A stretch of DNA of 64,000 nt from Poa pratensis (Eukaryota > Streptophyta > Magnoliopsida > Poales > Poaceae): positions 83,072,079 through 83,136,078 of the forward strand of contig CAMZMU010000034.1 of the NCBI GenBank assembly GCA_947311845.1, read 5' to 3'. A program made the position numbers and the translations under genes. Positions 23,933 to 35,959 of this stretch are shown in pieces (the first letter of the stretch is position 1; every line of letters begins with the position of its first letter). The notes under the pieces were generated by a model. It had not been told where the DNA came from. It worked only from the letters and a program-made list of their open reading frames with translations, and made no database searches.

Positions 23933-24786
23933 GAGCATCTCCACCGGGGGCTCCAAATTCGTGTCTGGCACCCCCCAATTGAGGCCCCATTGGGGGTGCC
24001 GGACATGTGTCCGGCCAATTGGAGGGTGCAGCACACAGCGGCGCACCCCAAAGGCCCACCCCCACCCCCCCCAAAGGCCCTAGTTTTGAGCATTGGATCG
24101 AACACCTTGCAGGCGCACGAACCGCCGCGATTCACCGCCGCGTCGCTTCGGAACACGGCAGTTCGTGTGGACGTGCAACCGCCGCCGCGTCGCTTCGCAG
24201 CAATATAACCATCCTCACAATTTGCACGTCGCTCAGATTCTCTCCGCGCACAACCGCCCACATCTCGCTTGCCATGTCGTCGCCTGAGAAGAAGGCCGTG
24301 CTGCCGAAGTTGGTCGGCCGCGTTGCCGAAGAGGAGGCAGCGGGAAGCAGTCGTGTCACCGCTTGTGGCTGGCGTCCGCCGCAGCGCCGGCGATTCGCTG
24401 AACATCAACGGCGCCTCGTTCAGATCGATGGCCTCGTCGGGGGAAAGCCGCGACTGCTGCGTCGGGTAGCCGGAGGTGTCCTCGAAGAAGGCCGGGGCAG
24501 ACGGCGACCCACAAAAGACGCCGGCGCCCCCTGGGCTAGAGCGTCTTTGGCTCATGGCGATCAACATCTCGGCGGTATCAGCCGCCTTGTCCTTCGCCTT
24601 CAGTCGCCTGACTTGCCGAAGGTGGGAAGCGACTGTGCGCAGCTCGGCCTGGCTCAGCGGCGCCTTGGCCACCGGCACCGAAAGCTCAAGCGGCTCCCGC
24701 TTCATCGCCTTCTTTTTCGGCTGCGACGATGCCGACGGCTTGCGACCCCCCTTGGGTTTCGAGAGGCCGACGGCCTTTGGCGGCAT
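23929..24786 (-). CDS. Unrecognised 285-aa frame inside the Harbinger-like element
   Basis: Starts at ATG 24786 and reads MPPKAVGLSKPKGGRKPSAS, a Lys/Ser/Pro-rich basic head. It is followed by a Leu/Arg/Lys helix-like stretch (QAELRTVASHLRQVRRLKAK) and the segment SPDEAIDLNEAPLMFSE, then a Cys/Arg-rich tail that runs through the terminal repeat to a stop at 23929. The basic head and the IDLNE-type segment recall the nuclear, non-catalytic ORF1 proteins that accompany plant PIF/Harbinger transposases, but I see no complete Myb/SANT domain. The tail that reads into the terminal repeat is surely not native. It could be a truncated ORF1 or a captured host exon. Confidence 0.4.
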   Translation of the reverse strand: MPPKAVGLSKPKGGRKPSASSQPKKKAMKREPLELSVPVAKAPLSQAELRTVASHLRQVRRLKAKDKAADTAEMLIAMSQRRSSPGGAGVFCGSPSAPAFFEDTSGYPTQQSRLSPDEAIDLNEAPLMFSESPALRRTPATSGDTTASRCLLFGNAADQLRQHGLLLRRRHGKRDVGGCARRESERRANCEDGYIAAKRRGGGCTSTRTAVFRSDAAVNRGGSCACKVFDPMLKTRAFGGGGGGPLGCAAVCCTLQLAGHMSGTPNGASIGGCQTRIWSPRWRCS

Positions 24787-25114
24787 GGTGGCAGAAGGCG
24801 AGGAGCTCGCGGCGGCGGCCCAAGGGTTTGGGAAATGGAGGAAAGATTGGAAATTTTGGCGTCGGGGCGGCAATGTAGAGGAAGGGGAATTGGGCGCGCC
24901 GCGCTGTGCGTATGACGGGCGGACCACCCCTATCGGAGGGCATTTCCGCCCCATTTCCGGCACCCGAGAGGGCCTCCAAGTTGGAGGCCCTCTCGGCGGA
25001 GCCGGACACGAATTTGCTCGAGGCAACCCTTTGGGGGTGCCGCTGGTGGGCGATTTTGCCGTCCGGACCCCATTGGGCCTTTGGGGTCACTTGGAGGCCC
25101 CGGTGGAGATGCTC
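23933..25114. mobile_element. PIF/Harbinger-like DNA transposon, TSD TAA
   Basis: Ends GAGCATCTCCACCGGGG (23933) and CCCCGGTGGAGATGCTC (to 25114) are exact inverted repeats over 17 bases, flanked by TAA on both sides (23930-23932, 25115-25117). The 3-bp TWA duplication is the Harbinger/Tourist signature. At 1182 bp it is too short for a complete transposase pair; it holds one long minus-strand frame. Confidence 0.82.
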
Positions 25115-25949
25115 TAACAGCAGCTTGACACTGCCCTGCACTTGTCAGCACTTGTTCATCCATCTAGCTCCAGATCCTCTGTGCCAAGAGCTGTAGGAGA
25201 CAGGCTGTGCTGTACTGGAGAGAGAGAGACAGAACGGAGAGTACCAAAATATTTCCCTGGAAATTGGTGGTTCCAGAATGATTTTAGTTGAATATTAGTC
25301 GGAATGTAAAGTTGATGTAGTCATGTATATTTGTATGAGCTTCACCTTTTCGTCAAAGGAGATTGCTGGCCATGGCTATGATCACCAATTTTGGGGACTA
25401 GATGCCTGTTTTTTGGTCCGCAAGCAGCAGCATCCAAAGTCTCACCACATTTGAACTTGGGTAACCCTAGTGCGACTACGGTATGCAACCAAACACGCTG
25501 TCTTTGCTGCTACCTAGCCATAAACCAGTGATTGCATGTAACCAAACATTGTGTGGTAGTTGCCCAAACCGATGCAGCCATAGGTCATGCAGGCCACCAA
25601 ATACCCTGCACAACCAGGCTCAGAGGGTGGCTCGCCCGGACTTGGCCTTGCCCAGCCTGCCCCAGCGAGACGAGGATCTCCTGCAGGCTACCAAACGCGC
25701 CTCAAGTGAACCGATGGACGACGAAGTATCTAGATGCATCTGTCGCCAGGTCAGTGTGGCATCCAATCAAGCTGTGGTCGTTCGGTGCTAGTGGCATCTT
25801 AACTAGTCCTAGCCAAGGCACGAGATACCATCAATCAAGGGTGTATTACTGTTGGCCGGCCGGCCATGCATGTTATCCCGGGATGAAGCTTCCATTTTGT
25901 GGGCACTAGGGGGGTGTTGATAGTGGCGATTAATATCGGATCCGATATG
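25115..25949. other. Gene-less stretch left of the large CACTA element
   Basis: No gene seen. Contains a short GA-rich run near 25220 and several CAACCAAAC words (25487, 25541) that suggest old MITE material without definable ends. The trinucleotide ATG at 25947-25949 is the left target copy of the CACTA element. Confidence 0.5.
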
Positions 25950-26522
25950 CACTACAAGAATGAGCCTATACGCCGACGGCGACGGCTAGAAGCCGTCGGC
26001 ATAGGTCCTTAAACCGTCGGCACATGATACGTCGACGGCAGCTCTCGGCGTTATACGCCCTCGGCTCAGACCGTTTGGCCGTCGGCGTACAAACCGTCGG
26101 CATATTTTTTCCAATAGTTTTTCAATTTTTTTTCAAATTTCACTAAACTTTTTCTTTTGAACTTCTTATATATTTTTTTATTTCTATTTCGAAATTTCTC
26201 ACTTAGCCACATACTTAATCTCTGACTGCACACTTAATTTTAGGTCAAAGTACTTACCCTAGTCAAACTTCTCATTCAGTCACCCATCCTCAAATTTCTC
26301 CAGCCCAAGCACGCTTAACTTTTGAGTTCCTTCCATATTACCTTTCAAATGAGAAGTTAGAACTTACTGATAATAGTATCATATCAATCATATTAACCTC
26401 TGAGTCATGATGTTACATTTTTTATTTTTTAAATTTTAAAAATTGATTTGAATAAATAACAATGATTATCTAATAATATTGTTTCAATAAATAACTATAA
26501 AATGAATTTTACTTTATTTTTC

Positions 26523-27545
26523 CTTTTTACATTTAATATGGAATAATTCATATCTTTAAATTCTTAAATCGAAATTTGACAAATAAAATGTCTAAGTCGA
26601 TTTGAAAAATGAGAGGAATTCAAATATGACATCCATATCATCTTTCGCATCACAGAAACATCGATAGTTTTAGAATAATTGACCTCTTTCGATGAATAGT
26701 CATAGTGGCCATTTTGACTGTTTTTTGAAAAAAATCAAATAAAGTGAAAAACATCTCAAAAAAAGATATCCTCAGGCATGGAGTCCTTTTATGTGTACTA
26801 GTTGCTATTAAAAATGATAAATTTGATTTTTGACAAATTGTTCAACAAAAATCTTCATAAAAAGGTCTATCATGTATAAACATTTATAAGTTTCAAGCCA
26901 AATGACCAAGTTATGACCATTTCCACGACATAGTTTGTGATATAGTTCTCATATTCGACAAATAGGTGTAACAATGGTTCCGAAGGGATTTTTCAAATTA
27001 TTTTTATAAATATCATCTTTCTTTTTCTAAGTGGCAAAAATAAAGTTTTTGTGAACCAAGTACAAAAAATATGGTGCAAAATGGCACCCATCTAATTCTC
27101 ATAGAGTAGTCCACATTTTATGAATAATCCCCAAGTATTAGGAATTTTCTTGATTTCTATCTAATTTCGTCTAGTTAAATGAGTTTATCCTGATTTTCCA
27201 AAAGTAATCCAAATTTGAACTACAAATGTTTGATAGTTTGGTCTGATTTTTTTTAAAAAAAATCATTTAAGTTACACAACTAGTGGTTATATCACAGAAA
27301 TATCGATAGTTTTAAAATAATTGACTTTTTTAGATGAATAGTCATGGTGGTCATTTTGACCGTTTTTTGAAAAAAAATCAAATAAAGTGAAAAAATCTCA
27401 AAAAATGTATCCTCTGGCATGGAGTTGTCATATTTGGATTCCTCTCATTTTTCTAATCGATTTAGACATTTTATTTGTTACATTTCGATTTACGGATTTA
27501 AAGATATGAATTATTCCATATTAAATGAAAAATAGAAAGGAAAAA
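26523..27545. repeat. Direct and inverted repeats in the left CACTA arm
   Basis: 26651-26785 and 27291-27430 are direct copies (shared ATCGATAGTTTTA, ATAATTGAC, GATGAATAGTCAT, AATCAAATAAAGTGAAAAA, CATGGAGT). The flanking blocks 26523-26640 and 27430-27545 are inverted copies of each other (ATTTAATATGGAATAATTCA against its complement). The interior was therefore built by duplication and inversion. Confidence 0.75.
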
Positions 27546-27593
27546 AAGAAAAACATAGCTATGCTGACGGCAAAGCCGTCGACGTAGCTAATT

Positions 27594-28634
27594 TGTCGTG
27601 GTGGTATCACGGCAGATGCCATAGGATGGCTTATGTTGGGGCCGATGGACGCTGGTGGATCCGGGAGAGGGCTAGCGCGCTAAGAAGCGCACACAGAAAG
27701 GCACACCAGCACAAGAACACACCACGATCTACCCAGGTTCGGGGCCCTCGTGATGAGGCAACACCCCTACTCCTGACTATCTCTCTGTATATATCTCGGT
27801 ATCAAGTGTACAAGCTGCTCCTTGAGCTGTATATCTCAACAATGGTGAAAAGCCCAGGGAAGAAGATGAAGCTACGGGGGGAAATGAGTCTCAATGTCTC
27901 GTCTCTGGCCGTCCCTCACGCAGGAGGGGGTGAAGCCCTATTTATAGGCTAAACCGAGTTACGGGAGTACCCCTCCCGGTACACTGTAGCCATGCCAACG
28001 GGATGTCATGATGTTACCCCTGACAGAGACAGGACGTGACATGCCCATCCCCTGCAGCGCTACGGCACAGCTAGAATGTACCCTCTGCCAGGGACAGGAC
28101 AGGGCACGCCCACGCCTATCTCGTAGCCTTTATCCCGGATATCCCGTGGTCAGCGACTAGGCGAGATCTGTCACCTCGCCCCTCCTGCACGCTCCCGTGT
28201 CAGGCGCTTCCGTGCCAGACGCTCCCGTGCCAGACGGGATGTGACAGGAGCATTGACTTCAACCGACACAAGGCACCTCGCTGCTTTAATCCGGCATGGA
28301 TATGCCGGATTCTTCTTCCTCGAGCTTCCCTGCACATAACAGAAGACAAGAGGATACCGACATAGATATGTTGGTCAGCATATCTCGGATACCTTATCTC
28401 GGATCCCTTATCTCGGAAAGCATAATAAGGTGAGTATACGTCGGTCATTACCATCCTCATAACTCGGCCTCCTCTGGGCTCGGGTTACCTCGGTTTGCTT
28501 ATGTCGGTTTGCACCAACATCACACCTTGGTCATCTCTGCGGTCCAGGTATGTCGGCTTTCACTGTAACCTGGCCCACACCTGGGACCTTACTTATACCA
28601 CACCATGACCCTACCCGGGGGTAGCCCCCCGACA
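27594..28634 (-). repeat. 3' LTR of the Tat element
   Basis: 1041 bp; on the minus strand starts TGTCGGGGGGCTACCCCC and ends CACCACGACA. A TATAAATA box is on the minus strand at 27946-27939. Matches 57491-58529 nearly base for base. Confidence 0.95.
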
Positions 28635-28647
28635 TTAGTCCCCGAAG
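28635..28647 (-). other. Polypurine tract of the Tat element
   Basis: The minus strand reads CTTCGGGGACTAA just before the 3' LTR. The same GGGGACTA block precedes the 3' LTR of the element at 34136-39931. Confidence 0.6.
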
Positions 28648-29296
28648 CTGATGCGGTCCTGCAGCCTCGGATGAAGGGCCACACCAGGTTTACAAAACAC
28701 AACCAACTTGACCAAAGTATCCGACATAACTATGTCGGACAAAGTCAAATCAACAAGCATCCAATCTCCAACTTCTTCTGACATCCACCCTTATGTCGGT
28801 TTCTCCGACATAAGGCAACTACTTTAACCTGACCAAACATCCGACATTCTTATGTCGGTTCATCCCAAGCTTCCAGGGCAAAACTTCCCACAACCTTCGA
28901 GATCTGCTCTTGTGCCGGTCTCTCCGACACAAAGAGATTCCCCAATCTCTTCCCAGATTTGGCCACAGCACGTGGCAGGGAAACACTGCGCGATGCCTCG
29001 GTTATTGCACGCTGACAGACGTGCCACTACACGCACGCCTCCCACGTCATGCGGGCCCAATGGGCTGTCAAGTCCACAGAGCACTCAAGTGCTTTGACCA
29101 TGGTGTGCCTCCTCGATTCCCGCGCCAGTTACTGCGCCACGAACCGCGCCGCGGGCGGTTACCATCTTGTGGCCCACGATGTGGCCGATCGTGCGGCCGC
29201 GATTACCGCAACCGCGCAGATCGTGCGCGGTTAATCCGCGCGGCCTTTACGGGGAACGTGCGCGGTGAAAACGCTAACCGCACATCCCCCACGCCC
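28635..29296 (+). other. 3' untranslated region of the Tat element, upstream of the antisense promoter
   Basis: Non-coding. Contains repeated pairs of CCGACAT and ATGTCGG (28721-28741, 28779-28815, 28839-28859), then a GC-rich stretch with GCGCGGTTA-type words (29130-29275). Confidence 0.55.
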
Positions 29297-29852
29297 ATAA
29301 ATAGGGGAGCTGGGCAACCCATATAGTCCTCTTCGCCGTTCTCTTCTCCTCTCTCGCTCCTCTGCACCATCGCCGCCGCCGCGTAGTGCGCTCAGCCACC
29401 GCACGACGCCGGACCCTGCGAGCCACCGCCCACCGGAGCACCTCGCGCCGCCACCGGACACGCTCAACTCCGGCACGTCCTGCGCTTCTTCGCCTTGCAC
29501 CGCCGCCGCAACTCCGGTAAGCTCCTTGCCCTTGACATTGCCGATGAACGTGTTCATCCCCTCCGATGAACTCGTTCATCCTCTCCGATGAACTTGTTCA
29601 TCCTCCCCGTAGATGCTCTTAAATTCCTTTGCTTAGATCCCCTCTAGATTCTCTTCATCGCACTTCTTACTATCCTGGCAATAGTTCCTCCGTAGATCTT
29701 TCTAGGTTTCAACTCATAGATTCTTGCATTTATCTTCTATTTATCCTGCTACGTAGATCCTCTGATTAGCTTCTTGATTATAAATTCTTGTTTCTCTCCG
29801 GCACGCCGATGCTAGAAAGCTCAACCTCGGTGAACTTATGTCCTTTTTGCAG
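29297..29852 (+). promoter_or_regulatory. Core promoter, 5' UTR and leader intron of the antisense gene in the Tat element
   Basis: ATAAATA at 29297-29303 lies in a TATA-like context (CCCATAAATAGGGG), so transcription would start near 29330. A leader intron fits at 29517-29852: donor CCG|GTAAGC, acceptor TTTTTGCAG|ATTC. The ATG follows at 29906. Upstream, 28720-28920 is dense in CCGACAT/ATGTCGG inverted pairs. Confidence 0.6.
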
Positions 29853-31234
29853 ATTCAGCCGCCGACACGGGCACCCGATTCTCATTTCCTCGCCGCACTG
29901 CAGAGATGTCGGCTAGCAATACTCCGGAGCCTGCCGACACTCCCGCCGAAGAAAGCGAGCGCGCCGGATGGGAAGGCTCGGATGTCTCCCAAGCCGAGAT
30001 AGACTGGCTGGTCCGGACCAAGCGAATCCCGGCAGACGTGATATGCCGGATTCACGGCACAGAGGCCGAGCCGGATCTGCAAGCTAATGAACGCGTGGTC
30101 TTCGTCGCGCACTTCGAGCGCGGCTTTGGACTCCCGGCGAGCCGGTTCTTCCGAGCTTTCTTGGATCGATTCCATCTTCAACCCCATCACCTTCCAGCCA
30201 ACGCCATCACCACTCTCTCGACGTGCGTCTCTTTCTCCGAGGGATACCTCGGACTCTGGCCCACCGTTGAGCTCTGGGCCAAGTACTTCCAACTCCGGAA
30301 GCAGAGCGTCCCGAACCCGGATAAGACCCTCCCCAAAGAAATGACTCCTTGCGGCGCCGCCACAATTATACCTCGGAAAGCCTCTATCTTTCCTCGGGTT
30401 CAAGGCCTGGAGTCATGCCGGAAGTGGCAGCGCACGTTCTTCTACGTGAAGAGCCCGGATCATGTTGATCTCCTGAACCTGCCGACATTCAGCATCGGCA
30501 CCCCCACTGAGCAGTTTAACTGGTCACTCAACCCGAAGGAGACGAACCTCGAGATCAATCAAATTCACTATATCGTCAACCAGCTTGTGGAGGGAGGTTT
30601 AAAGAGCGATGATCTCTTGATGACCTTTGTCAGCCGCCGAGTCTCCCCCCTCCAAGCCCGGGTTCACAAGATTTGCCACATGAGTGGCCAGTACGATCCA
30701 ACTCGGACCAGCACCCACGAGCTGACCAAACCCGAGGTCAGAAGACGCGTCAAGGCAATTGCCCGAACGACAATGACCGAGGAATGGGAATGGGGTCTAA
30801 AACCTCATGATAGAACTCGGCTTCCGGAGCAAGTAAGTAACTTGCAATTTATACCGACATACTTTTTTCTGCCGAGATGACTCTTATGTCGGCTCCACAC
30901 TTGGCTCATAAAATAACTCGGCTTTACTGCCTCTGACTTGCAGAGGTTTGCTCGGCAAAAGACTGAAGATGGAGCGGATCCCTCCGCCAAATGGGGAAAA
31001 GACCTGCCTGCCCCGGCCGTCACCGAGGTAGATGACCCGGACGATGAGGATCAACTGCCGATTCCGGCTGCTGGCGCCCCTACCTCGGGTAAGCCTCGAG
31101 CCCGAGCCTCAATCCGAGATTGGTCAGACGACGATGATTGCGAAATGTTAGAGGTACTTGACGCTCGTCCCATCGCATGTGCTCATCCTCCACCCTCGGA
31201 AACAGCTAACCCGGGCGGCCCTGCTCCGAGTACA

Positions 31235-32962
31235 TGATGCATGTAAAATGCATACATGAACTTTGCACTTTAATTGCTTATATTCCAATCATATTTGCAT
31301 CATATAAGGGTTATATCAATGTTTTATAATGATTTTTGGGAATATTCATTTATTTCCTATTTTTATGGAATTAACCCTGCACAGGCAGAAAACCCCGTTT
31401 TCTTATTTTAATGTTTCAGGGACCCAAACGTCAACGAAATCACCTGGAAATTTACGGGCGTCGATATTTGGAAGGAAGAAGACCTGTGGGCGAAGGAAGG
31501 GAACAAACGAAGGTCCGAGGACCAAACGGGGGTGGCCCACGCGGCCAGGTACTGTGGCCGCGTGGGGCCCACTCGTTTGGCCCTCGTGGCTCCGTTGCCG
31601 TCGATCTTCGCTCCACCGACATAGTCTTGACCTAAAAAACGCCTATAAAAAAGGTCACCCGACGTTCTCTGGAAGGAGCGCCGCACAAACACAGAAAACA
31701 CCGAAACGGAGATCAGGAGCTGCAGATTGGAGGGGGAAAACTCCGGCGGGGCGCTGCCGGCGTGGTCTCCATCTTCTCCATCGACTTCTCCACCGTCTCC
31801 ATGATGAAGAGGGAGTAGTCCACCTCTGGACTATGGGTTTGTGGAAGTAACTTATGTATCTCTCCTCTCTTGAGCTTCACTAATTAGCACCGTATGAGCT
31901 GCTGAACATGATTACGGTCACCGTTGTAATACCTTTGTGGTGGATCTTTATGAGTTAATATATGTGTGAGATTGCAATATTTTACTTCAGTTATGAAAGT
32001 AGATGCATATTATGTACCCCGTTCTTGTTTACTTGTTTTGATCAAGCATGTTTATGAGAGCGTGTGAGGGGGAACGTGTGCATTAGATGGAGTAACGGGG
32101 GGTGGCTAGTGCGGTGAACGTGAGAGAAAGTTCCGCGATCCACTTGGTATTTTACCTTACTTTGTTGCCTCACTAGGGATAAAAAAGAAATACCTTGCTA
32201 CCGGAGATGTGGGTGTGACCATTGCCACTACTCCATGACTAGATCTAGCATGTTCTTATTTCAACTTCATGTCATGAAACTTATTGCTATGCTCTGATTT
32301 ATCTTAATACTAAGGTGTTATGATTTAGTTCGCATCTTAGTGGAGTATAAGAGAGATTAATAACCAAAAGATCTCTATGTTAGGACGTGATGCCCATATG
32401 ATTTATAACTTGTCATGAAACTTTGTTGCAATCTCATATGTTAACTTTTGTGTTCCATTGTCCACCACATCATTAAAGAGAGAGTGCATTTGTGAAACCA
32501 TGAACCCCAGTCCATTTTTTATCATAAGAAACACCTTTCCAACAACATATACCACTTTTATATTTTCAGCCATCATTAAATCCGAAAATACAAAAATACT
32601 TTTCATCTTGCATACATCATTCAAAAACCCAAAAATATCATTTATCATTGCATCCACCAACATTGCATATTTATTCCTTGTTTGCGTTGCATAATTATCC
32701 TGATATCATTCTTACACCTTGTGCTTGACAACCACAGGTGAGGTTGAGGACCAAAACATCTAACCTTGTTTTGTAGGTAACCAAAAGAAGAATAAGAAGA
32801 TAAATCGACCACTTCAGATTCCCCGAGAGTTCGATATTAAACCCTCGAGTCACCCCTCGTGGGGAAAACTGTCTTCCACTTACTATACACTCTGCACTTG
32901 GAGTCTCAACCTAATCCCGTTTACTTTTGCAGGTATCAAAGCCTTGCTCTTCGGGACCATCA
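31235..32962 (+). repeat. 5' LTR of the Athila-like element
   Basis: 1728 bp with a TATAAAAAA box at 31644-31652. Differs from the 3' copy at roughly 3 percent of positions by eye, plus many one-base indels. Confidence 0.93.
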
Positions 32963-32972
32963 AGACGTTTTC

Positions 32973-32990
32973 TGGCGCCGTTGCCGGGGA
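32973..32990 (+). other. Primer-binding site of the Athila-like element
   Basis: TGGCGCCGTTGCCGGGGA, ten bases inside the 5' LTR; the tRNA-Asp-type site reported for Athila relatives. Confidence 0.8.
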
Positions 32991-34135
32991 ATCGTAGCTG
33001 AGAGATTTATCCAAGGGTGTGCATCATCGCATTCATCTCACAACAAAGTCAACATCACCAACTTGTGCTAACACCTAAGCTTGGGGAGGTTGCACCTACG
33101 TGAGCACCATCTTATCCATCTTTACTTACAAAGCAATTTATTTGTTTTGTTAGTGTCATTGCATATCATATCATATTTATTTCAGTTTTGCATAAAAAAT
33201 CAAAAATACCAAAAAAAACTTGCTAAAATGAATCCTAGTGCTGAGATGAAAAACTTTGGTCAATACTATGGAGATTCATTGATGGATGCTTGGTATAGAA
33301 TTAAGGACACTAGTAAAAATGGTGTCATTAAATATACTCCTGCCACTGTGATAAGAAACTTCTATAAAGGTATAGATGGCTGGTCGAAATGTTTTCTAGA
33401 CTCATTGACTAGTGGAAAATTTGCTTCTGGAAATCCCTCACATGCTAATAATTTGATGGAAAATTTATTTGGGAATTCTATAGAATCCAAATATGAAACT
33501 GGGATCAAACAACTAAAAGCTTCTATGGATAGGTCAACTTTATGTCTACAAACTTATGCGGAGGACTATCCTACTAAAAATGATTTGCATTCATTTATCC
33601 TTCATACCAAGTCTAGGATGAAAAAGACAAATAACACTCTTTCTGGAATCTCTTTGAAAATGGAAACAATATTGAACTATGCCAAGTCTAAAAAGAAGTT
33701 GACTAGGGAATTGAATGAAAGAATATCTTCTATGCTGGAACCTTTAGATAGGGATATTAAGAATCATGTTGAAGAGGAGGATGACCTCCAAATAGCCTTG
33801 AATCTTGCTTTAAAGAAAAGGAATGAGAATCTTGCTTGGGAAGAAGTTGAGGAAGTTAAAATGCTTAATGAAGTCAAGGATCCTTTGCTTGACTTAGAAA
33901 ATTGTAGCTTGCATGAATTAATATCTATCTTACAAAAATTTGCAAGTGATCCTTCCATCAACACTAACCAAGCAGGTTTTGGTTCTTATATTGCTAATCA
34001 TGTCTTGAAAGAAAAGATTGCTAGGTACAACCAAGAGGCTATGATACCACCTAAGCTTGGGGATATGTGGATACCTAAGGTACTAGTAACTATTGGAAAA
34101 GAGACACACCATGCCATACTTGATCTAGGATCTAG

Positions 34136-35745
34136 TGTCGGGGATGTGACCCCGGATACCCCAAAGTGTTGGTTTAACCGAGGTACTAAAGGAAGTAAAA
34201 GCAGAATAGAAGATAAAGAAAAAGTAAAAGAGTGCAACCTGGTCCGAGTCTGGACGTGCCTTATCGAAATATCACTCGGTAATGGATCGTCGTATGTTTG
34301 ATTCGGTTAAACGAGCTCCCTTGTCCGTATCAAGCAACCTCACCCCGGTTTGGGCCTCTGCCGGGCCGGCGTCTTACCAGCCTCGGTAAGCCAGCTGCCA
34401 GGACGGGCCGAGGTTCCAAGCTCGGGCTGGCCAGTAACCAGAGTGGACAGAGGTGCCCAGCGGGCCGAGATTCAACATCATCTCGGTTTGGGCTCACTGC
34501 TCCCAGCCGAGGCAGTTCCAATTCGGCTTGGGCCAAATCTCTTAACTGGACCGGGAGTGAAACACCTCGGAGCGGGCCGGCCTTCACAGCTCCTTGCTTC
34601 CAGCGACACACGAGGCCGAGGCTGGGTCGATGTTCGTTGCTGCCCTTCGACCGAATCAAATACGAAGCTGGGAACGAATCTCCAGTACGCTAGCACCAGC
34701 CTCGGGCGGGCCCTGATCCCAGTTCCTGGTAGGCCGAGTCTAGTTGATTCGGTTGGACCAGGATCCATTAATCCGGCTGGGCCGGCCCGTTATCATAATT
34801 CGGGAAATTGACTTCTCCTGGTGACTCAGTTGGGCTGCATCTTAGCCGGACCAAGAGCTTCTTGCGACGGGCCAAGCCGGATCGCTGGGAAGCGATCTCT
34901 TCAACACCATTCCTTCGGTTAAAACAGAAGAACCCGAGGTATCTGTGACTCGGTTGGTGAAACTCGGACGGGCCAAGGCCAGGATTTCCTTCACCCGGGC
35001 AGGACAACATTTGCTGTATCTCGGTAGTGCTGGGTCACATCAGCTAAATGGCATGCCGAGACAGCGACGTCCAGGATCGCTGCACCCTAACCGGATCATC
35101 TCCAACCAGGTCATCAACTGAATCATCTACTTCAGCCGGGACACCCTTATCCGAATCTTCATAAATATCTCCGGGAGAGGATAAGAAGAGGACGTGGAGA
35201 TTCTGAAGACAACGGCAACAAGACAAAGGCGAGGACAGCATCTCCCAGAGATGCCGGAGACAAGCGCTAGAAGACAAAGGAGTCAACTGTGAACAGTGCA
35301 TGGAGCCTCCTCATCCACTCGTTGTTCCCTGGGTTCCACTTATAAGGAACACCAGGGAGAGGGCACGAAAGAGGGGCGCATACGCGCACAGCCCCCTGGG
35401 CTCTTCTTCCTCCCTTCACTCCTTCTTCTTCCTGGAATCTCCCTCCATGGATGAACAACACAGCTCAAGGAGCACTTGTAGCCCACCATATGCAAAGAGG
35501 AGAATACACCAAATAGGCTAGTGCTGCAGTAGGGGTTTTACCTCCTCACGAGGGCCCCGAAGCAGGGTACATCGTGTGTGCTTTGTGTTCTTGGTTGTTT
35601 GTTCGTGTTCTTGCGGTGTTCTTCGTGTTCTTCGTGTGTTCTTCGTGTGCGGTCCCGCCGCGCAATCCCTCCCCGGAATCCGCAAGCACCCGTTCGGCCC
35701 CAGAATAAGCCACCCCGTGGCATCTGCGTGATTCCCACCACGACA
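34136..35745 (+). repeat. 5' LTR of the repeat-filled element
   Basis: 1610 bp. TATAAGG at 35341 may be the core promoter. Open frames inside it occur identically in both LTRs and are not genes. Confidence 0.95.
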
Positions 35746-35763
35746 GTTGCGCCCACCGTGGGG
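35746..35763 (+). other. Primer-binding site of the repeat-filled element
   Basis: GTTGCGCCCACCGTGGGG directly after the 5' LTR; one base shorter in the GGCGCC core than the Tat site at 57472-57490. Confidence 0.65.
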
Positions 35764-35959
35764 CTGATAGCGGCGCTTGTTGGGTTAATTTCGGATGGGA
35801 TCTTCGTCCTCAACGCGGGGACTCAACATCACCATTGTCCCCGCGCTCTAGCTTAACATCGTCGACAGATCCGTGGTGTGAAAAGTGACTCGGGGACTCG
35901 ACTTCGGCATCGTCCCCGCATGTTGACTCATTTTCGAGTTGGGTACAGTGCGAATCCAA

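Noticed and set aside
34350..34811. Open frames of 80-153 residues repeated at 38537-38998 and neighbours
   Set aside because: They lie wholly inside the two LTRs of one element, so identical copies are expected without coding function.
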